Shown: one piece after another, positions 41,477 through 50,171 of the stretch
How the letters are laid out: every line of letters begins with the position of its first letter
How positions within the stretch are numbered: the first letter of the stretch is position 1
Assembly: GCA_040905905.1 (NCBI GenBank)
Contig: JBBDQN010000017.1
Location: 1 to 50,171 of the forward strand
Length of the DNA: 50,171 nucleotides
Direction of reading: 5' to 3'
Source of the DNA: JAICND01 sp040905905
Lineage (GTDB): Bacteria; Actinomycetota; Acidimicrobiia; Spongiisociales; ZC4RG35
Made by a program: the position numbers and the translations under genes
The notes under the pieces: model-generated
Database searches by the model: none
What the model saw: the letters and a program-made list of their open reading frames with translations, nothing else
Told to the model about the DNA's origin: nothing

Positions 41477-42899
41477 CCCCATGTGGGAGCTGGCCGAACT
41501 AGTAGGTGGCGATCTGCATGGTGACGGAGCGGTGGTCGTCACCGATGCCAGTCACGACAGCCGCCGTCTTCGCCCCGGTTCCTTGTACCTGGCCATAACC
41601 GGTCAACAATTCGACGGTCACGACTTTGCAAACACCGCGGTGGCTGCCGGAGCTCGTGGACTGGTGGTCGAGCGTTGGCTCCAGCTAGACGTTGCCCAGA
41701 TCGAGGTCCCTGACACCCGCCGGGTGATGGCCCCGATCGCAGTTCGTATCCAGGGAGACCCATCCCGCCTGGTCCCTGTCATCGGTGTTACTGGCACCAA
41801 CGGCAAGACCACGGTGACCCACCTGCTCGAGTCCATCGCCCTAGCGTCAACTCGCCGCTGTGGGCTGATCGGCACGATCGAGACCCGGATCGGGTCCCGA
41901 CAGATTCCCAATCCTCACACCACCCCGGAGGCAACCGACTTCCAGAGGTTGTTGCGCACGATGGTTGACGAAGGAGCGGACCTGGTGGCTTGTGAGGTGT
42001 CCTCTCACTCCCTGGCCCTCGGCAGGGTGGCCGGAACCACCTTTGCGGTGGCTGCCTTTACCAACCTTTCTCAGGACCACCTCGACTTCCACGGTTCGAT
42101 TGAGTCTTATTTCGAAGCCAAGGCAACCTTGTTCGAGATGGCTGCGGCACGAGTGATCTGGATCGACGACCCGTTTGGCGCACGCCTGGCCGGTTTGTAC
42201 CCCGACTCACTCCTGGTTGGTGGCCGTGGTGACGTCAGGGCCACCAACATTTCGGAAGACTCCCACGGTACCAGCTTCCGACTCCACCTTCCCGTTGGCA
42301 GCGTGGACACCCGAATCGGAACCCCCGGGCCATTCAATCTCGCCAACGCTCTGGTGGCGGCCGGTGCGGCCTCGTTGGTCGGATTCGAACCCACCGAGAT
42401 CGCCGCCGGATTCGAGCGCCGATCTTCGGTGCCCGGGCGGTTCGAAAACGTGGCCGCGGAGAGCGCTATCGACGTGGTCGTCGACTATGCGCACACACCG
42501 GATGGGATTGCCAACGTGATTGCTGCCGCGCGCTCGTTGACCTCGGGCCGGGTGATTGCAGTGATAGGAGCTGGGGGGGATCGAGATAGGGGCAAACGAC
42601 CTCACATGGGCCGGGCCGCTTCGGCCGCTGACCTCGTGGTTGTCACCTCTGACAATCCGAGAGGTGAAGACCCGGAGGCGATCATCGATGAAGTGATGGC
42701 GGGGGTGGAGACCCCGGCCGTGGTTCGTGTCACCGATCGACGCCTGGCGATCTCCACGGCCTTGGGTTCGGCATCCGACGGCGACATCGTGCTCATCCTC
42801 GGTAAGGGCCATGAAACCGGACAAAACATCGGCGGCGTGGTGCGGCCATTCGACGATCGGCAAGTTGCCCGGGAGATCCTGGAGGAGCTCGGCCGATGA
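41460..42899 (+). CDS. murE: UDP-N-acetylmuramoyl-tripeptide synthetase (probably meso-DAP adding)
   Basis: Adds the third residue to the peptidoglycan stem peptide, 479 residues. The ATP loop is VTGTNGKTTVTHLL; the carbamylated-lysine region (EAKATLFEMA) and the C-terminal SDNPRGEDP follow. The DNPR signature marks meso-diaminopimelate-adding enzymes, so the wall is probably of the A1-gamma type. The ATG at 41460 lies inside the end of ftsI. The next gene is mraY rather than murF. Confidence 0.95.
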   Translation: MSAPGSPMWELAELVGGDLHGDGAVVVTDASHDSRRLRPGSLYLAITGQQFDGHDFANTAVAAGARGLVVERWLQLDVAQIEVPDTRRVMAPIAVRIQGDPSRLVPVIGVTGTNGKTTVTHLLESIALASTRRCGLIGTIETRIGSRQIPNPHTTPEATDFQRLLRTMVDEGADLVACEVSSHSLALGRVAGTTFAVAAFTNLSQDHLDFHGSIESYFEAKATLFEMAAARVIWIDDPFGARLAGLYPDSLLVGGRGDVRATNISEDSHGTSFRLHLPVGSVDTRIGTPGPFNLANALVAAGAASLVGFEPTEIAAGFERRSSVPGRFENVAAESAIDVVVDYAHTPDGIANVIAAARSLTSGRVIAVIGAGGDRDRGKRPHMGRAASAADLVVVTSDNPRGEDPEAIIDEVMAGVETPAVVRVTDRRLAISTALGSASDGDIVLILGKGHETGQNIGGVVRPFDDRQVAREILEELGR

Positions 42900-43963
42900 T
42901 CCTCCTCCTCATTGCCGCTGCCTCAGGTTTGGTTCTTTCGATTTTTGGGACGCCGTTTGCGATCGGCGTTCTGCGGCGGCGGGCGATTGGACAGTTCATC
43001 CAGGAGGAGGTGACGGGTCACGCCCACAAACAAGGCACTCCAACCATGGGCGGGGTGGTTCTAGTAGGCGCCGCCAGCATGGGTTACCTGCTCGCGCACG
43101 TCCAGGTGTGGACCCCCGCCGACGGATTCGGGCTCGAACTGCGCCCTTTTAGGGCAGGGGGATGGTTGGTTCTGCTCGCCCTCATCGGCATGGGTCTCGT
43201 GGGGTTTCTCGACGACTACATCAAATACGCCCGCAAACGGAGTCAGGGCCTCAACAAGCGCACCAAATTCGGCTTCCAACTCGTCATCGCCTTTGCCTTT
43301 GCCTGGGGTGCAAGCAACGCGGGGGTGAGCACGGAGCTGTCGTTCGTGCGCCCGCTGGGACTCGACCTCGGAGTCCTCTTTGTGGCCTGGGTGTTGTTCC
43401 TTCTCACCGGGGCAGCCAACGGCGTGAATCTCTCCGACGGAATGGACGGTCTTGCTGCCGGCAGTGCCGCGCTCGTAGTCGGCGCCTACACCATCATCGC
43501 CTTCTGGCAGTTCAGATACTCGCCTCCGGCCGCGACCATCTATGCCGCTTCCGTAGATCCCCTGGAGGTGGCAGTCGTTGCTGCTGCCATGCTCGGGGCT
43601 CTATTCGGATTCTTGTGGTGGAACGCCCCTCCCGCCCAGATTTTCATGGGTGACGTGGGTTCGCAAGCGATAGGTGGGTTACTAGCGGCTATGGCGATTC
43701 TCACCAACACCCACTTGCTGCTGGCGGTGCTCGGTGCCATCTACGTCGCTGAGACCTTGTCGGTAATCATCCAGGTCGTCAGCTTTCGAGCCAGCGGCAA
43801 CCGCGTGTTCCGGATGACCCCCATTCACTATCACTTCGACCTTGCCGGCTGGCCGGAGACGACGGTTGTCATCAGGTTCTGGATAATGACCGGGATCGGG
43901 GTGGCTCTGGGATTGGGGCTGTTTTACGCCGACTTCCTGGCGGTGGAGGGAATCCTCGAATGA
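42896..43963 (+). CDS. mraY: phospho-N-acetylmuramoyl-pentapeptide transferase
   Basis: Multi-pass membrane enzyme that makes lipid I, 355 residues with about ten membrane helices. The family motifs are present: GTPTMGGVV, GFLDDYIKYARKR (catalytic Asp pair), NLSDGMDGLAAG, and the HYHFDLAGWPE histidine cluster. The ATG overlaps the murE stop as ATGA, and its stop overlaps the murD start likewise. Confidence 0.96.
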   Translation: MILLLIAAASGLVLSIFGTPFAIGVLRRRAIGQFIQEEVTGHAHKQGTPTMGGVVLVGAASMGYLLAHVQVWTPADGFGLELRPFRAGGWLVLLALIGMGLVGFLDDYIKYARKRSQGLNKRTKFGFQLVIAFAFAWGASNAGVSTELSFVRPLGLDLGVLFVAWVLFLLTGAANGVNLSDGMDGLAAGSAALVVGAYTIIAFWQFRYSPPAATIYAASVDPLEVAVVAAAMLGALFGFLWWNAPPAQIFMGDVGSQAIGGLLAAMAILTNTHLLLAVLGAIYVAETLSVIIQVVSFRASGNRVFRMTPIHYHFDLAGWPETTVVIRFWIMTGIGVALGLGLFYADFLAVEGILE

Positions 43964-45276
43964 GACTCCTGGTTCTTGGCGCGGCCGTGTCAGGTGCTGC
44001 CGCCGCCCGTCTTGGCCGCCGGCTGGGCTATGCGGTAACGGTATTCGATGAGGACAGGGCTGCGGGCTCCGATCTCATTGGTGAAGGCATTGGAACCGTA
44101 ACCGGACGCTGGGAGCCCGATCTTCTGACCGGGATCGATCTAGTGATAACCAGCCCGGGTTTTCCGCTCAGGTCCGCGCCCATCACCGATGCTCGCGAGT
44201 ACGGAGTCCCGGTGTGGAGCGAATTGGAATTCGCCTGGCGCCAGATCAAAACCCCGGTGATCGCCGTCACCGGGACCAACGGGAAAACAACCGTTTCCGA
44301 GGCCACCGCCGCCATGCTCACCGCATCCGGGACAACCACGGCTGCGGTGGGCAACATCGGAACGCCTCTCTCCTCGGTAGCGGGCGAGGACTTCGACGTT
44401 CTGGTGGTAGAAGTCTCCAGCTTCCAGCTCGACTTCACAGAGCGGTTTCATCCCGAGACGGCAGTGCTGATGAATCTTGCTCCCGATCATCTCGATTGGC
44501 ATCCGAGCTACGCGGCCTATGCCGCCGCCAAGGCCAAGCTATTCGATAATCAGACGTCCGCTGACCTGGTGATTTTCGACAACGACGATCCTGGCTCGCA
44601 GCCGCTGGTCAAAACATTGCGGGGGCGGGGACAGCCGCCCCGGTTGTGGCCGGTGTCAGGAAAGGAGTGTCCCGCCGGAGGGTCCGGACCCGCCGCCGGG
44701 GCGCTCCAGCTGCCCGGAGTGACGGTACCGCTGGCCGACCTCGCCGCCCCCGACCCGATCCTGGTGGTGGATCTGGCCGCGGCCGGAGTGGCGGCCCTCG
44801 AACACGGCGCCCGGCCGGAGGCAGTGGCCGAGGTGTGCCGCCGCTTCCGACCAGGTCCCCACCGTCGCGCCCTGGTGGCACAGAAAGGTGGGGTGGCCTT
44901 CGTGGATGACTCGAAGGCCACCAACCCCCATGCCGCGCTGGCTTCGATTGCCTCGTTCCCGTCGGTAGTGCTCATTGCCGGCGGAACGACCAAGGGCCTC
45001 GACATCTCACCTCTCGCTCGCGCCGCCAATGTCCGGCACGTCGTGGCGATCGGCGAGGCAGCCGCGGTCTTGGTGGAGGCGGCCGGCGCCGCCCGGTCGA
45101 GCTCGGCCGGGTCGATGACCGAAGCCGTGGTTATCGCCGCCAGCATCGCCCGGGCGGGCGACACGGTTCTGCTGGCACCGGGTTGCGCCAGCTTCGACAT
45201 GTTCGAGTCCTACGGGGCAAGGGGCGACGCCTTTGGGTTGGCTGTGCGACAAGTGATCAGAGGGGGGGCGGCATGA
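43960..45276 (+). CDS. murD: UDP-N-acetylmuramoylalanine-D-glutamate ligase
   Basis: Adds D-Glu to UDP-MurNAc-L-Ala, 438 residues. Domains: N-terminal Rossmann-like (VLGAAVSGAAAAR), central ATPase (AVTGTNGKTTVSEA; EVSSFQLDF), and C-terminal ligase domain (FVDDSKATNPHAALASI, LIAGGTTKGLD, LLAPGCASFDMFESYGARG). All are typical. Confidence 0.96.
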   Translation: MRLLVLGAAVSGAAAARLGRRLGYAVTVFDEDRAAGSDLIGEGIGTVTGRWEPDLLTGIDLVITSPGFPLRSAPITDAREYGVPVWSELEFAWRQIKTPVIAVTGTNGKTTVSEATAAMLTASGTTTAAVGNIGTPLSSVAGEDFDVLVVEVSSFQLDFTERFHPETAVLMNLAPDHLDWHPSYAAYAAAKAKLFDNQTSADLVIFDNDDPGSQPLVKTLRGRGQPPRLWPVSGKECPAGGSGPAAGALQLPGVTVPLADLAAPDPILVVDLAAAGVAALEHGARPEAVAEVCRRFRPGPHRRALVAQKGGVAFVDDSKATNPHAALASIASFPSVVLIAGGTTKGLDISPLARAANVRHVVAIGEAAAVLVEAAGAARSSSAGSMTEAVVIAASIARAGDTVLLAPGCASFDMFESYGARGDAFGLAVRQVIRGGAA

Positions 45277-46439
45277 CTGGCAAAGTGACTTCGATCGCCC
45301 AAGCGCGGGCGGCTGCCCGACGCAAAGCTGAGACCTCCCACGTCAACGGGCGGATCGTGTCGATCCTCCTGGTCACGGTGGTCGTGCTGATCGTCCTCGG
45401 TCTGGGGGCGACCCTTTCGGCCTCGTCGATCGAAGGACTGGCTGATGCCCAGGATCAGTACTTCTACGTCAAACGTCAACTCATCGGGCTCGGCATCGGG
45501 ATAGTGGCGATGGTGGTGCTCTCCCGATTCAATTATCGCGGCTATCGGCGTCTGGCGATCCCGCTCTTCTGGGGGACCCTGGTGCTGCTGTTGTTGGTGA
45601 TGGTGCTCGGGCTGCAATCGGGAGGGTCGCGACGCTGGCTTCCAGTCGGGTCCTTGACTTTTCAACCTTCGGAGTTGGCCAAGCTGAGCGTGGTTCTGAC
45701 CATGGCTGTCCTGCTGGAGCGAAAACAACGCCTGCTCGGCCAGTGGAAGCACTTTCTCGGTCCGGTGATGTTCTGCATCGGGCTCACCGGTCTTCTGGTG
45801 GTTCTGCAACCGGACCTGGGTACGGCCATCGTCATCTCCGCCGCCGGGCTCTCTGTAGTCCTCGTTTCGCGGGCACCGTTTCGTTATGTGCTGGGCCTGG
45901 CGGTAATGGCCGTAGTCGCCGCCGGCTTGCTCGCCTTGGTCGAGGGTTACCGCATGGATCGCATAGATGGATTCATCGATCCCTGGGCCGACCCGCAGGG
46001 GACCGGCTATCAGGTGATCCAGGGGTATTACGCACTCGGCACCGGGGGGCTCTTTGGGGTTGGCCTGGGAGCGAGCCGGGCACGGTGGGACTACCTGCCC
46101 AATGCCCACACCGACTTCATCTTCGCCATCGTCGGCGAGGAGACCGGTCTGCTGGGGGCGATGATCGTGATCGGTCTCTGCCTGGTCCTGGCGCTGGCCG
46201 GCTGGTTCATCGCCTCCCGGGCTCCCGACCGCTACGGGCGCATGATCGCCGCCGGAATCACGGGATGGCTGTCCACGCAGGCACTCATCAACATCGGCGG
46301 GGTCTTGGGTCTGCTTCCGATCACCGGGATCGTCCTGCCGTTTGTCAGCTATGGAGCGACGGCGATGGTGGTGTCGCTGGCGGCGGTGGGGGTGATGGTA
46401 AACATCGCCCAACACGGAACCGCCCATGCCGAGCCCTGA
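45273..46439 (+). CDS. ftsW: SEDS peptidoglycan glycosyltransferase FtsW
   Basis: The septal glycan polymerase partner of FtsI. The 388-residue protein has about ten membrane helices after a basic cytoplasmic N-terminus. Family signatures: GGSRRWLPVGSLTFQPSELA, LVVLQPDLGTAIVI, YLPNAHTDFIFAIVGEETG and a C-terminal GIVLPFVSYGATAMV. I chose ATG at 45273, overlapping the murD stop as ATGA. RodA is the close alternative, but the place in the dcw cluster argues for FtsW. Confidence 0.94.
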   Translation: MTGKVTSIAQARAAARRKAETSHVNGRIVSILLVTVVVLIVLGLGATLSASSIEGLADAQDQYFYVKRQLIGLGIGIVAMVVLSRFNYRGYRRLAIPLFWGTLVLLLLVMVLGLQSGGSRRWLPVGSLTFQPSELAKLSVVLTMAVLLERKQRLLGQWKHFLGPVMFCIGLTGLLVVLQPDLGTAIVISAAGLSVVLVSRAPFRYVLGLAVMAVVAAGLLALVEGYRMDRIDGFIDPWADPQGTGYQVIQGYYALGTGGLFGVGLGASRARWDYLPNAHTDFIFAIVGEETGLLGAMIVIGLCLVLALAGWFIASRAPDRYGRMIAAGITGWLSTQALINIGGVLGLLPITGIVLPFVSYGATAMVVSLAAVGVMVNIAQHGTAHAEP

Positions 46440-46448
46440 GGTCCGGTC

Positions 46449-47525
46449 GTGAGCTTTGCCATCGCAGCTGCCGGAACCGGCGGTCACGTCTTTCCCGGGC
46501 TGGCCGTCGGCGAGGCCCTTATCGAGGCCGGGGTCGGCCGCGAGGAGATCCTTTATATCGGCGGTCGCAGGCTGGAGTCCCAGGTTTATCCGGAGGCAGG
46601 TTTCCCTTTCCTGAGGTTGGAGTTGTCGGGGCTGCAACGCCGGCTAACCGCTTCCAACTTCACTATCCCGGCGGTAGTGCTGCGGGCCACCGCGGCGATT
46701 TCGGCGGCCCTGCGAAACCGGGGTGTCAGGGTGGTAATGGGCATGGGCGGTTATGTAACTGTCCCGGCCGGGCTCGCGGCTCGCCGGGCCGGCGCGACAC
46801 TCTTCTTGCACGAACAGAACGCCGAGGCTGGGCTGGCGAACCGGTTCATGGCCTCCCGCGCCAGACGGGTATTTGGTTCTTTCCCGCACACCACTCGTTT
46901 GCCAAAGGCAGAGTGGGTCGGCAACCCTGTTCGCTCCAACCTGGTGGGTTTTGATCGGGTCGTACTCCAAACGAAGGCCCGGGCCCGTTACGGGCTCGAT
47001 CCATTGGTCCCGGTGCTGGGGGTCTTCGGCGGCAGCCTCGGAGCTGGGTTGATCAATCAAGCTGTCGTCGACTTGTTGGGAGTGAACCCACCTTTTCCGT
47101 TCCAGGTCTTGCATCTGGCAGGTGCAACCCATGCCCCCGACCTGTCCGAGAAGACGGCTGCGAGCCCGCAGTGGCGCGTCTTAGGTTTCGAGGAGCACAT
47201 GGAATGGTTCTATGCCGCTTCCGACCTGGTCGTCGCGCGCGCCGGGGGTGCAGTCGCCGAACTGACCGTCACCGGCACGCCGTCCGTCTTGGTGCCGGGT
47301 GGGTTTGGCTCGGGAGACCATCAATACGCCAACGCTGCCGTACTGGCGGGGGCGGGAGCCGCCATTGTCCTCCCAGAGAGCCACCTCCAGGAACTAGGCC
47401 CTACGGTGATGGCCCTGTTGTCCGATCACTCTCGCCTCCAACGAATGGTTAAGGCATGTGCCACTCTCGCCCGCCCCGGGGCAGCCCACGATGTTGCTCA
47501 GGCGCTGGTTGCAGCCCATGGCTGA
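46449..47525 (+). CDS. murG: lipid II synthase (GlcNAc transferase)
   Basis: Transfers GlcNAc from UDP-GlcNAc to lipid I on the inner membrane face. The 358-residue GT-B protein has the N-terminal loop AAGTGGHVFPGLAVGEAL, GMGGYVTVP, HEQNAEAGLANR, FGGSLGAGLIN and the C-terminal donor site ARAGGAVAELTVTGTPSVLV. The start is GTG at 46449, nine bases after ftsW. Confidence 0.95.
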   Translation: MSFAIAAAGTGGHVFPGLAVGEALIEAGVGREEILYIGGRRLESQVYPEAGFPFLRLELSGLQRRLTASNFTIPAVVLRATAAISAALRNRGVRVVMGMGGYVTVPAGLAARRAGATLFLHEQNAEAGLANRFMASRARRVFGSFPHTTRLPKAEWVGNPVRSNLVGFDRVVLQTKARARYGLDPLVPVLGVFGGSLGAGLINQAVVDLLGVNPPFPFQVLHLAGATHAPDLSEKTAASPQWRVLGFEEHMEWFYAASDLVVARAGGAVAELTVTGTPSVLVPGGFGSGDHQYANAAVLAGAGAAIVLPESHLQELGPTVMALLSDHSRLQRMVKACATLARPGAAHDVAQALVAAHG

Positions 47526-48918
47526 GGCGATCAACCTCGATCTGTTGAACGGCCGCAGCCGGCTCCATCTGGTTGGGGTGGCGGGCGCCGGGATGAGTGC
47601 CCTGGCCAAACTCACCCATCAGGCGGGACTGGTGGTCAGCGGATCAGATCTCCGGGGGGGGATCGAGCTGGCAACCCTGGCCGACCTCGGCGTGTCAACC
47701 TGGGCCGGCCACCGACCCGAGATGGTGGCGGGAGTCGACCTGGTGGTTGCTTCCTCGGCGGTGCCCGACAGCGACCCTGAATTGGTCGCCGCGGCCGCGG
47801 CCGGGATCGAGGTCTGGCGGCGCCCCCGCCTCCTCGAGACCATCACCGAGAACCTTCCCACCATCGGTCCCACCGGAACCCATGGAAAGACCACCACGTC
47901 CGCCCTGCTCGTGATGGGTCTGCGTGGGACCGGGATCGACCCGTCTTTTGTCGTCGGCGGCGAGTTGCTCGATCTCGGCACCAACGCCCATCTCGGTGGC
48001 GACCCACCCTTCGTCCTCGAAGTCGACGAAGCCTTCGGCACCTTCGAGCTCCTCACCCTCAAGGGCCTGGTGGTAACAAGCATCGAGGCAGAACACCTCG
48101 ACTATTTCGAAACGCTCGACCGAATGGAGGAGATCTTTGTCGACGTGTCCCGGCGAGTCGATGGACCGGTGCTGTGTTGCATCGATGATCCCGGAGCCTT
48201 GAGGGTTGCCCAACGGACCCGGTCACTTACCTACGGTTTCGATCGACGGGCCGATTGGAGGCTCTCCGGTCTGGTTGAGTCAGCTAACGAGGTCCGATTC
48301 CGGCTGGAACCTCCCGAACATGGAACTCCGGTTCTCGGGGACGTGCGGATTCCCCGGCCTGGCCGGCACGTGGCGCTCAACGCTGCCGGAGCCCTGGCCT
48401 TGCTGACCGAACTGGGACACGACCCGGTCAGGGCCGCAGCCGGGATGGCCGAGTTCAACGGGGTACGAAGGCGCTTCGAGCTGCGGGGAACGGTCGGGGG
48501 AGTGACTCTCATCGACGACTACGCCCACCATCCAACTGAGGTGGCGACCATGATCCGGACTGCTCGTAGCGGCGGTCACCGCCGGATCTGGGCGGTCTTC
48601 CAGCCGCACCTCTACAGTCGGACTCAGGCCCTTCACCAGGCGTTCGGTTCTGCCCTGGCCCTGGCCGATCGGGTGGTGGTCACTGATGTATATGCCTCCC
48701 GGGAGGCACCGATCCCCGGGATCACCGGCGACCTGGTCGCAGCCGCCGCTCGCCGGTCCGGTGCCGAGGTTGTCTACATACCTCATCGGAGCGATGTCGC
48801 CGAACACCTCGCACCGGAGCTGGAACCGGGTGACCTGGTGTTGACGATGGGTGCAGGTGACATCACGCTCCTCCCTACGGAACTGGCGGCCCTGCTTTCG
48901 GGCCACACAACTCCATGA
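47518..48918 (+). CDS. murC: UDP-N-acetylmuramate-L-alanine ligase
   Basis: Adds L-Ala to UDP-MurNAc, 466 residues. Motifs: LHLVGVAGAGMSALAKL, the ATP loop GPTGTHGKTTTSALL, EVDEAFGTFE, RRFELRGTVGGVTLIDDYAH (ligase domain with DDYAHHPTE), and the C-terminal LTMGAGDI. The ATG at 47518 lies inside the last codons of murG (8-base overlap). Confidence 0.96.
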   Translation: MAEAINLDLLNGRSRLHLVGVAGAGMSALAKLTHQAGLVVSGSDLRGGIELATLADLGVSTWAGHRPEMVAGVDLVVASSAVPDSDPELVAAAAAGIEVWRRPRLLETITENLPTIGPTGTHGKTTTSALLVMGLRGTGIDPSFVVGGELLDLGTNAHLGGDPPFVLEVDEAFGTFELLTLKGLVVTSIEAEHLDYFETLDRMEEIFVDVSRRVDGPVLCCIDDPGALRVAQRTRSLTYGFDRRADWRLSGLVESANEVRFRLEPPEHGTPVLGDVRIPRPGRHVALNAAGALALLTELGHDPVRAAAGMAEFNGVRRRFELRGTVGGVTLIDDYAHHPTEVATMIRTARSGGHRRIWAVFQPHLYSRTQALHQAFGSALALADRVVVTDVYASREAPIPGITGDLVAAAARRSGAEVVYIPHRSDVAEHLAPELEPGDLVLTMGAGDITLLPTELAALLSGHTTP

Positions 48919-49826
48919 CTTCGTGGAAAGACCTGGTGGCCGGAGGTCAGGCCCGGGCCGACGCAGTACTGGCCGAGCTCACGACGTATAAGTTCGGCGG
49001 GCCTGCCGCCTACCTGATGGAAGTCAGCAACCTCACCGGTCTCCACCTCGCCGCCGCGGCCATGGCCGGGGAGCCACTGCCGGTGCTGGTGGTGGGGAGG
49101 GGAAGCAACCTCGTCATCTCCGATCGCGGATTTCCCGGACTGGTTATCCATCTCTCGGGAGAGTTTTCCCGAATTGATGTCGGGGTGGAGGTCCGGGCTG
49201 GGGGTGGAGCCGCCCTTCCGCAGGTAGCCCGGGCGGCCGTCAAAGCCGGACGGCTGGGGCTCGAGTTCATGGTGGGTATCCCGGGAACGGTCGGCGGAGC
49301 GGTCCGACAGAACGCCGGATGTTTTGGCCGGGAGATGGCAGATGTGTTGATCGATGTCGAATTGTTCGATCTTGCCAGCGGTCGATTGACCACGCGGTCT
49401 CCAGAGTCCCTCGACCTGTCATATCGCCTCTCATCGGTCACGAGCACCGACGTGGTGGTAGGAGCCGTCTTCACCACCACCACCGGAGAGTCTGCTCTCG
49501 GCGAGTCGCTGATGTTGGAGATCACCCGCTGGAGGCGGGCCCACCAACCCGGGGGCACGCTCAACGCCGGTTCGGTTTTCAAGAACCCACCAGGTGACGC
49601 GGCCGGCCGCATCATCGACGCGGTCGGGCTCAAGGGGCTGACGGTTGGGGGAGCCAGCGTCTCTGAGAAACATGCCAACTTCTTTGTTGCAAAACCAGGG
49701 ACCAGCGCCGACGAGGTTTACCGTCTCGTGCAAGAGGTGAAAGCCCGAGTCGAGAGAGCCACCGGCATCGCTCTGGTGACCGAGATCCAGTTCGCCGGGA
49801 CCTTCGAGGAGGACACGATTGGTTGA
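48915..49826 (+). CDS. murB: UDP-N-acetylenolpyruvoylglucosamine reductase
   Basis: FAD enzyme that makes UDP-MurNAc, 303 residues. Features: TTYKFGGPAAYL, VVGRGSNLVISDRGF (FAD), FMVGIPGTVGGAVRQNAGCFG, and the C-terminal GSVFKNPPGDAAGRIID with the catalytic Ser, then EIQFAG. The short C-terminus fits the non-E. coli type. It overlaps murC by four bases. Confidence 0.95.
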   Translation: MTSWKDLVAGGQARADAVLAELTTYKFGGPAAYLMEVSNLTGLHLAAAAMAGEPLPVLVVGRGSNLVISDRGFPGLVIHLSGEFSRIDVGVEVRAGGGAALPQVARAAVKAGRLGLEFMVGIPGTVGGAVRQNAGCFGREMADVLIDVELFDLASGRLTTRSPESLDLSYRLSSVTSTDVVVGAVFTTTTGESALGESLMLEITRWRRAHQPGGTLNAGSVFKNPPGDAAGRIIDAVGLKGLTVGGASVSEKHANFFVAKPGTSADEVYRLVQEVKARVERATGIALVTEIQFAGTFEEDTIG

Positions 49827-50171
49827 CGTCGATCCCAGGATGACGGCCCGCCGCCACGAGGTGGCCGAGGCCCGGGCCCGCTCCAGTTTTTCCCGCATCA
49901 TCTGGATGTTGGCCTTCACTGCAATGGTCGGGAGCGCGGTCCTTCTCGCCCGTTCCCCGTTGTTGGCGGTCCAGCACATCGAAGTCGAGGGGATGGCCCT
50001 GTCCGAAGTCGAGTCGGTCATCAGCGGAGCGGGTCTGGTGCTGGGCCGACCCATGCTCCTGGTCAAGACCACCGGGGTCGAAAGCGCGCTGGAAGCCGAC
50101 CCCAGGGTGAAATCCGTCGAGGTTCGCCTTGATTGGCCTCAAACAGCCCGGGTGGTTATTGAACGGCGGAT
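49819..50171 (+). CDS. ftsQ: cell-division protein FtsQ, 3' end cut by window edge
   Basis: The first 117 residues of a bitopic division protein. A basic cytoplasmic segment leads to one helix (about residues 30-50, IIWMLAFTAMVGSAVLLARS) and then a POTRA domain (VQHIEVEGMALSEVESVISG ... DPRVKSVEVRLDWPQTARVV). TTG at 49819 has GAGGAGG six bases upstream and overlaps murB by eight bases; I prefer it to ATG at 49840, which lacks such a site. Confidence 0.9.
   Translation, partial: MVDVDPRMTARRHEVAEARARSSFSRIIWMLAFTAMVGSAVLLARSPLLAVQHIEVEGMALSEVESVISGAGLVLGRPMLLVKTTGVESALEADPRVKSVEVRLDWPQTARVVIERR

Noticed and set aside
45210..46637. 475-codon open frame on the minus strand across ftsW
   Set aside because: The translation is a low-complexity Gln/His/Arg/Pro mix without motifs; ftsW on the other strand has full family conservation.
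1..50171. tRNA or rRNA genes, CRISPR arrays, insertion sequences, prophage
   Set aside because: Reading by eye shows no cloverleaf-type sequence, regularly spaced repeats, transposase or integrase; nearly every base is in a recognised gene. A tRNA scan would settle the first point.

Overview
The window is a gene-dense, high-GC stretch that reads as a conserved chromosomal core region of an actinobacterium. Supporting evidence: an F420-type LLM oxidoreductase, a DUF3040 protein, an SRPBCC-ArsA-ROK gene group, a DUF3417-type glucan phosphorylase, many GTG/TTG starts with 4-base stop/start overlaps, and promoters that seem to lack a 5' UTR. A deep branch such as Acidimicrobiia is my best guess, but gene content alone does not prove it. 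One run of 10 N (17105-17114) marks a draft or metagenome scaffold gap inside a gene. I see no rRNA, tRNA, insertion sequence, prophage or CRISPR array, and no gene-free stretch above 300 bases.

Layout. (1) 8278-1, minus strand: a branched-chain amino-acid operon, ilvB-ilvN-ilvC-leuA, then two CNNM/CBS-domain transporters, then leuB (cut by the window edge). It is preceded by an attenuator: a 9-residue leader peptide containing Ile-Leu-Val-Leu, a hairpin, and an intrinsic terminator. (2) 8314-12045, plus strand: NYN-domain protein, type II NADH dehydrogenase, small CxxC protein, queG. (3) 14141-12009, minus strand: glucan phosphorylase. (4) 14175-27508, plus strand: sixteen genes with gaps of at most 31 bases. 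They are ilvD, a membrane protein, a phosphoesterase, SRPBCC (gapped), ArsA ATPase, a small protein, ROK kinase, DUF1232, LLM oxidoreductase, alaC-type aminotransferase, threonine aldolase, and the fatty-acid genes fabD-fabH-fabG-acpP-fabF. (5) 29155-27503, minus strand: histidine phosphatase and two membrane proteins. (6) 29186-31656, plus strand: small protein, DNA polymerase IV, DUF3040, MerR regulator. (7) 36110-31625, minus strand: MoxR ATPase, DUF58, transglutaminase-like protein. (8) 36344-50171, plus strand: an unknown protein, an HNH nuclease, and the division/cell-wall (dcw) cluster mraZ-rsmH-ftsL-ftsI-murE-mraY-murD-ftsW-murG-murC-murB-ftsQ (cut by the edge). murF is absent from its usual place.

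Most of the interest lies in regulation rather than new enzymes. The points are the ilv attenuator with a symmetric two-way -10 element; a 10-bp-period MraZ operator over a good promoter; a long hairpin that buries the rsmH ribosome site; a 27-codon reading frame between ftsL and ftsI; and a probable ATT start codon. I did not find a convincing wholly new multi-gene system.
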